A DNA stretch of 64,000 nt from positions 541,637,137-541,701,136 of the forward strand of contig OX422217.1 of assembly GCA_949130495.1 (NCBI GenBank), written 5' to 3'. Source of the stretch: Sambucus nigra (lineage: Eukaryota > Streptophyta > Magnoliopsida > Dipsacales > Adoxaceae). The notes below the pieces were generated by a model. That model made no database searches. It was not told where the DNA came from and worked only from the letters and a program-made list of their open reading frames with translations. Position numbers and translations under genes: made by a program. Shown here piece after piece: positions 57,819 through 64,000 of the stretch (within the stretch, counting starts at the first letter, position 1; the number at the start of each line of letters is the position of its first letter).

Positions 57819-60747
57819 GACTTCGAAAACCTCGAATCGTGTTTACATAATTCTTATGACGTTCTTGAACTACATGAATAATTTTTTATTAGCTCAATCC
57901 ATGTCGACGTACTCTAAATCACGTCCGGCATGCGAAACTTGTTATCCCCCCTCTAGCCAATTAAAGAGTGAACGATAAGTTTTTTTACACAAAGCCTCAA
58001 AAGGCATCTTGCCAATAATAAATAGGTACGAGTATTACACGCAACTCTACCAATGGTAGTTACTCCTCCCAATTGCCCTAACATAAAAAATGCACATCTC
58101 TTGCGTTCTCCTACATTTTAGTCACCTCCCCCATATACTGCTCGATCTATCGGTGACATGTATTGCTCAATACGCAATACTTATTCCATCTCAGTCAACC
58201 AATTCCACAAGCCCAAAGGGAATTTTGACCTTTCCACTATGTTGGTAATCAACAATGAACTTTATCAGTCTGCCTATCCATTCCATCACTGGAATCACCC
58301 ATTTTTTGCAAAATTTTAGTCGATCACCTCGGACCCGCCTTTTTCCATCTATGAGTGGTGCACCTGAATACAACTTCTCTATTTCTCACTCCACACTAAT
58401 TTACACACTTTATATCTCACAATATGTGGTGCATATTAGTCTTCTTCCTAGGGTACGCCAAGATCGCGACCCATGCGTCTTCCCCTAAACTGCTCACTTC
58501 CTGGGTCCTTTTCACCTAGTATAAATCAACTTCCTATGTAGGCGTAAACCACCCTCAGAATTTGATTGAGTATGAGTCCACGCTACTTCCGTAAAACTAT
58601 TGGATCATCTCTTGGGAAGAGATATCCTTCACTTGTGTCTCCACAGTCTTTTAGCCCCTCTCGAGTGTGATAGTTCCCCTTGTTGTACACATATATGGAA
58701 TATCTTGTTTCTCAAATTGAAGTTCAGTCCATCTTACTTTTCATATTCCGCTTCTACTACCCCATTGGCATACGGTTCAACACATTTTATTACCGCATCC
58801 CCTTATCGTGGACGATACTGAAAATCAAACTAGACAAGGTTCCCATACACCTTATACCTCATGCATATCTGTACAAACATCCCAGACGTAACATATTTAT
58901 CCCAAATTTGGCCTCGCATGCTAGGCGTGGCTATACAGTAAAAGTATGCTCGATTATCCCCACTAATCACGATTCAATTCTTCTCGAGATTGCCCCACCT
59001 ATTAACTAGTGCTATAAACATTCCCCAGTACTTCCTACACAACATTACCAGGATCCACTGGCTTTATATACTATAATAGCTCTCAGCTCAAAGTGTTTTT
59101 CCACATACACAATGATTAATGTTCAAAACCGACGCCCTAGCATCTAACAACATCTCCTAACTCCTGACACACATAAACGGGGCACCCAAAATTCTGTTCA
59201 CAGATGCATAAGTATAATTGTCCACTCCCACATCTCTAAACAAGTCATACAATATGGAGTTTGCACTATCACTAAGTCCCAAGGGCTAAATTAATAACGA
59301 GCTCAATTTCTCCGCTCGAAGGTAAGCCCTATATCCCTTGAATTACATTAGTAAAGTCCCGACGCACTGAGATCGAATATAACGAGACAACTATACTCTC
59401 AAAAGTCTCCTTTAAAATGTCATATATGCGCGGCTCGACCTTCTTTCATATGAGGCATTGTAAACATATCCTACCCTAGAATAACAAACACGATAACCTT
59501 ACTGTAACAGTCCACCCTCGCTCAACCCATCGTTAACCAGTCTATACCCATGATAACATAATACTCACATAATATATCTCTCTAAACCAAGAAAATCCAC
59601 TCAAACATATCCTCTCAGTGTTCAGACCTGCTTCCTTGTAGATGGAACGAAATAAAGGCCCATTACCGAGCGTTAAATATATACACACATTAGTAATACT
59701 AATAATACATCCATTAACCTGCCTCATGCGCAAATCTAATGCTAACAAAAATACTATGATGCACCAGTGTCACAAAAAATTGCCCCATTTACCCGAGGAT
59801 AAAACTCATACTTTCAATTTCCAATAGCATTGTTTATTCAAATGGTTCCTGGACCTAATACTCACGTCTAAATTGAACCAAAAATTGTTGCCCTTACTGG
59901 GCACGCTACTCGTGCCACCCTATCTCGATGCAGACAATATCAACGCATGAGGGTTTGCTCTCCACATGTAAAACACATCCCAGTGTAATCCCCCTATGGT
60001 GCCATACTAGCACCGTTACACCCAATCTTTCTCTACTGGCTAAACTCTCCCACTCTCTTGGCTCCCTTAACATGGAGGCGATGATCTTGGTAGTATACAA
60101 GTGCAGCATTGACGATGATGACATAAATTATCAAATTCGGATTTTCCAATAACTGATGGTAAATTCTTCACGTGAGTTCATCAACACACTTAAGGACCTA
60201 CGAGCTTAAAAGTCACCAAAACTTGTTTCTCAGTGTCACTGCACTCCAACATACGTAAATGCCTTTGGATGTTCTCCTTTCATTGGCTATCTAATACCAC
60301 ATCCGTATATCTATGAAATTCTGGTGGATGGACCTTCTTAAAGTCCCCTCCAACTCTCTCCCATATTGACTGCACTAGATCATCCTGAATTCGGTCCACC
60401 GTATGTTGTAGTGGTGATTGGGGGCCCTAACAGTCATCACAACATTTACTGCCTAAGAAATAATAGTGGTGACCTCTTTTACGGTTACAGTCCCCTAAAT
60501 AATCTGAGGCTCCGACTTAGCCTCTCCTCCTGCAGTCCTCCTAACGGCCCTCGCTAGTCATCCTCTCCTTCTGGGCATACGAAACCCATTTGAACTCGTA
60601 TAAGATTCACTATAATTCTACACAATAGCAGGAGAATGTAAATCGACATATGAATTGACAATCCTATGCATAGGGATCTACATCATAGAAAAGCAATGCT
60701 GAAAATGTAGTAAGTCTGCGTAGATCCTAAGGACACTAGAACCTGAT
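57819..60747 (-). pseudogene. gag-pol remnant of G1
   Basis: Minus-strand motifs: PFEALCKKTYRSL and NWLEGG near 57950-58020 (integrase core, normally PFEALYGRRCRSP). At 59275-59320, SGEIELVINLALGT marks the start of RT. VIMGIDWL with RVDCYRK (59495-59555) is the protease C-terminus. MCFTCGEQTL (about 59955) is a zinc-knuckle trace. Matches the G2 layout, so both belong to one chromovirus-like group. RT, RNase H and part of integrase are largely deleted. Confidence 0.7.
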
Positions 60748-60759
60748 GCTATGATACCA
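60748..60759 (-). promoter_or_regulatory. primer-binding site of G1
   Basis: The minus strand reads TGGTATCATAGC, one mismatch from the initiator-tRNA-Met complement, two bases from the LTR. Confidence 0.8.
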
Positions 60760-61724
60760 TCTGTGAAACCCCTCCCATTCTAATAATGGGTGATCAGTTC
60801 TTTACTAAAATAAATTAGGAATCTCATCTGGATCATTCAAAGCATCACTGTCGGAAACATATTAATTACTAATACCTTATTAGGCCTAATGTCAAATTTT
60901 AGAACTTATTAACTTGATTACTCAAAATTCCCATTCACATAACCAACCATGCAAATGATAAAACTAACACTCATTTGTATAAATAGTTTAACCAATAAAT
61001 CTCAATAAAAAATCATAATATAATAATCCAACTAACTGAAAGGAAAGCATTTGAATAAAATAAATACCAACTAACTAGGCGACATGCCCAGAATAACTCT
61101 GAAGTACCTCCTATCTAGATCTCAAGGATAGAAACACATAATCAATCCCTACAGGCATCCACAGCTGTTGCAGCATCATATGACTAGAAGGATGGTTAAG
61201 CCAGGCGTACCTGTGGCTGAGCACCTAAAAGTTTTATAAATATTTTGGTATGGGCTAGAGCCCAAAACCGTTCGAAAATATTTTTGCAAGTGTTTAAAAT
61301 ACCTTAATATATATGCATTGTAATATTTCATATTTAAATTGGTGTCACACTCCCTTTACCCATCTATAGTGCACACCTAACGCATGTATTTTAAACACCC
61401 TAGTTCCACTATCCATCCTAACTAGTCTCAACACTAATCTTAATCCCATACGCTACCCTATATCATGCGTATACTTTATTTTACTTTAAATTCTCAGTTA
61501 GTTTCCACATCTTCTTTATAATTATAATTCTCGACTATAGTTTATCAATTCACTTCAAATAACTTTCACTAGTTATTATTTGAATATTCACACCTTAGTG
61601 GTTTATGCCTGTAGATAATTTTCTTCACTGTTATATAGGTATATACATATAGCATCCCCGAGTTGTCCTCTCGAATTCATATAAATGTACTGTTCATAAT
61701 ATCCTTTAATTCATGTTTATATAT

Positions 61725-61727
<3 letters not shown>

Positions 61728-61809
<82 letters not shown>

Positions 61810-61850
61810 CACAAATCACCTCAAGTATACATACATATATATATATATAT
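61728..61850. repeat. (AC)n(AT)n microsatellite cluster in the G1 5' LTR
   Basis: About 22 AC units, 14 AT units, then further AC and AT runs. The matching 3' LTR region (32483-32535) has only short imperfect CA-rich sequence. Confidence 0.95.
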
Positions 61851-62190
61851 CGCTCACTATATATGTATAACAGCAATCCCCATAGCATTACCTCGCAAAT
61901 GAATTCTCTATTATGTTATTAGGCTCCGGGGCATACGCAAATCATCCTGGGCCACTAGGCTGGAATCACACTATCGAACCCAAATCGTAAACGTAACTGG
62001 AGGCAGTCATAGTCTAAAGTCAGTGGATCATGACCATACCACATAACCCCACTTGGACTCTAACTTCACATAGAGTGGGCATGCGTAGACCTATGACCCT
62101 AGGGACCGATATTACAACTGTTGAGATTCACCAGGAGAGATCATCCATGGTGAACAACATCCACTAATAGCATTCCCACTAGAGTCATAT

Positions 62191-62195
<5 letters not shown>

Positions 62196-62268
<73 letters not shown>
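62196..62268. repeat. (AC)n(AT)n microsatellite in the G1 5' LTR
   Basis: About 16 AC units followed by about 20 AT units after GTTTCACAC. Sister tract at 32905-32960. Confidence 0.95.
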
Positions 62269-62269
<1 letters not shown>

Positions 62270-63914
62270 TATCTCTGTACCCGTATATATATGAAATGAA
62301 ATTGGCTAACCGCGCATGTCACTCGTAGCACTAGCTTAACTTTTTCGAGTCTAATTCTGACTCCTATGTTCATAAGTAGTCACTTACTTATTTATATATA
62401 AAGATTATAATTTATTTTGGACATTAAGACAATCTCAATCCATCCCCTATCCCAATCCCATCCCAAATTCCCACTCAAACTCATCAATATCGTATCGAGT
62501 GTCGTTCATCCTAAACACTCCTAATCCATACCCAGATCTCATTCCCACTAACCTCAAGGTAATACTATAATCTGGATCCCAATTGAATTAATAACACATT
62601 AAAACACCTAACCAAGGCTGAGCAGGGCAGCCGTACAGAGTTACAATCCATGTATGTTTTAAAAAAACAGAAAAATCGATCCAAATATTATCCAAATCAC
62701 AAATATGACTTCATATTTAGATTCTAAACAAAAATTGATTCAGGTTTGTGTTTTGAGTTTTTCCCAAATATCTTCCGAAAGCACTCAAAAAGAAGATATA
62801 ATACTCTCCAAAGTGACTCTTCTCATTCCTCTCTTTTTGCATCTTTGAGTTTCTTTTTTTGCCTCTCTATTTTCTCATCTGAATTAAAATCATCCCTAAC
62901 ATACCTTATCATCAATATACATGTTTTCACATATTAATTGATCAAATAAAACATCTACAGCATGGGATCTAATATCAATTATCTAGAATTTCCACCTTAA
63001 TTTTAACGTCCATTTTCACTAGTTTTCCAGATTTATAATATTAAGATCACAGCTTTTCTTCATAATTCAATTTCAAATTTCTCATCAAGATTTCACCTTT
63101 TATACAAACTAAATTCAGATTTCATATGAGATAAATAATCACTTTTATTTCTATAGATTCATCCCCCAAAATTCCATTTTTATCATGTGAGCCCCACCTA
63201 AAAGTTCATATTTGTTTTTTCACCAATCATGATATGAAATAAAACACAACATAAAGTATCAAACCAAGTTAAACACTTGCCTTTAACTGAAGAGAATTTT
63301 GAATTTTCTCTTTGAGATCCTCTTTGCATGTTGTAACATGCCCAATTCCCTCTTAAATTGATTTTTTTGAATTGTCTCTTAAGTTTCTCCCTTAAATTTC
63401 CTTTCTCTTTTGCCTCTCTCTCAAGCCTAGGTGAATTATAATGGATAAATGGCTTCCGCCTTCCTCTAACAACCTTTTACATTCTTCAAATCCTTAAATT
63501 AGGCTAATTTATATTAATAAACGGACCCGAAACCCCTGTACAAGTCCGGTATAACCTAAAAAGTCTCTGGAATCCGATTAAAACCACTGGGTACCTAATT
63601 TTTACTATCTCGACCTATCCCGGAATATTCGTGCACTCAAAATACCATCCAAGTCACCTATCGTCAATTTACCATCTTATTCCAATATGACCCCAAATGC
63701 GCGTCCCGAATAAGATCCTATCAACCCGTCGCTTTTACCCACATACGACGTCATATAAAATAATCCAATTTCATTTACTTATCCCAAATTTAATATAATA
63801 ACTCATAAATATTAATCCAATATTCACCCAATAATATTTATTCAATTCACTTTATTTCTCAAATTAATTAAATTACGTGTAATTTAATTATCCCCCAAAA
63901 TATGGGGTGTTACA

Positions 63915-64000
63915 CCATACCCCTGTCATCCTAAGGCCATTTTTAACAATTGGTTATGGTAGTGTGTATATAGTAGACACACGGGGTTTCGATAGAATAA
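63915..64000 (+). pseudogene. CACTA-1 second gene, continuation after G1
   Basis: Starts with the duplicated CCATA, then reads PVILRPFLTIGYGSVYIVD and TRG, matching PIVPRPVSTIGWITVYIIDTRGG of CACTA-3 (56955-57030). This shows that the gene begun at 30187 was split by G1. Runs off the window. Confidence 0.8.

Larger units (their letters stand above)
31505..63914 (-). mobile_element. gypsy element G1 (with nested insertions), inserted in CACTA-1
   Basis: Outer edges TGTGACAGCCC (31505) and GGGGTGTTACA (63914) are LTR termini. They are flanked by CCATA at 31500-31504 and 63915-63919, an exact 5-bp duplication. The CACTA-1 reading frame joins across the site. Order on the minus strand: 5' LTR (60762-63914), primer site, gag/pol remnants, polypurine tract, 3' LTR. 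The 3' LTR is split by G2 (33278-54860), and the internal region is split by CACTA-3. Confidence 0.85.
60762..63914 (-). mobile_element. complete 5' LTR of G1, 3.15 kb
   Basis: TGTGAAACCCC at 60762 and GGGGTGTTACA at 63914, with the primer site on its inner side and the CCATA duplication on its outer side. Contains microsatellites at 61728-61850 and 62196-62268. No gene; open frames are repeat-derived. Confidence 0.85.

Noticed and set aside
61713..61922. Reading frame rich in HT and YI repeats
   Set aside because: Product of (AC)n(AT)n microsatellites inside a gypsy LTR.

Overview
The window reads as intergenic heterochromatin of a seed plant, most likely an angiosperm with a large, repeat-rich genome. 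I found no host gene, rRNA, tRNA or CRISPR array. Everything recognisable comes from plant transposable elements, an integrated plant pararetrovirus, a satellite array or microsatellites. Nearly all coding regions carry stops and frameshifts, so these are old copies.

Layout. 1-8903 holds a minus-strand Ty3/gypsy element of the Tat type (5' LTR 7966-8903, gag, protease, RT, RNase H, a second archaeal-type RNase H, integrase, tandem repeats, and a plus-strand antisense ORF at 3-590). Its RNase H is split by a Copia-like LTR insertion. 8970-13565 is an endogenous caulimovirid (petuvirus-like) on the minus strand, cut by a second Copia-like LTR (10765-12198). 13566-23705 is a plus-strand chain of Ty3/gypsy LTRs (13662, 15233, 19181-22660 and 23192-23596) with only scraps of internal sequence.

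From 23706 to beyond the window lies a CACTA (En/Spm) transposon, CACTA-1, itself invaded several times. A 583-bp hAT element sits in its leader. At 31505 a minus-strand gypsy element, G1, interrupts its second gene. G1 ends at 63914 and CACTA-1 resumes at 63915, with an exact CCATA duplication on both sides. G1's 3' LTR was invaded by a related gypsy element, G2 (33278 to about 54860). G2's internal region was invaded by a second CACTA, CACTA-2 (38641-52814, duplication GGT). CACTA-2 contains a strand-switching 168-bp satellite array with a 0.7-kb palindrome, and that array was hit by a 2.9-kb solo LTR (46896-49795, duplication ACCAA). A fragment of a third CACTA lies in G1's internal region (56121-57818). 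The stratigraphy is therefore gypsy > CACTA-1 > G1 > G2 > CACTA-2 > satellite > solo LTR.

How the parts work together. The CACTA elements each carry two gene types: a TNP2-like transposase with DUF4218/DUF4216-type tails, and a smaller TNPA/Ptta-like protein. The gypsy elements carry gag-pol remnants. No copy looks competent to move on its own. The most unusual structure is the inverted 168-bp satellite and palindrome inside CACTA-2. Family assignments rest on motifs read by eye, and percent identities were not computed.
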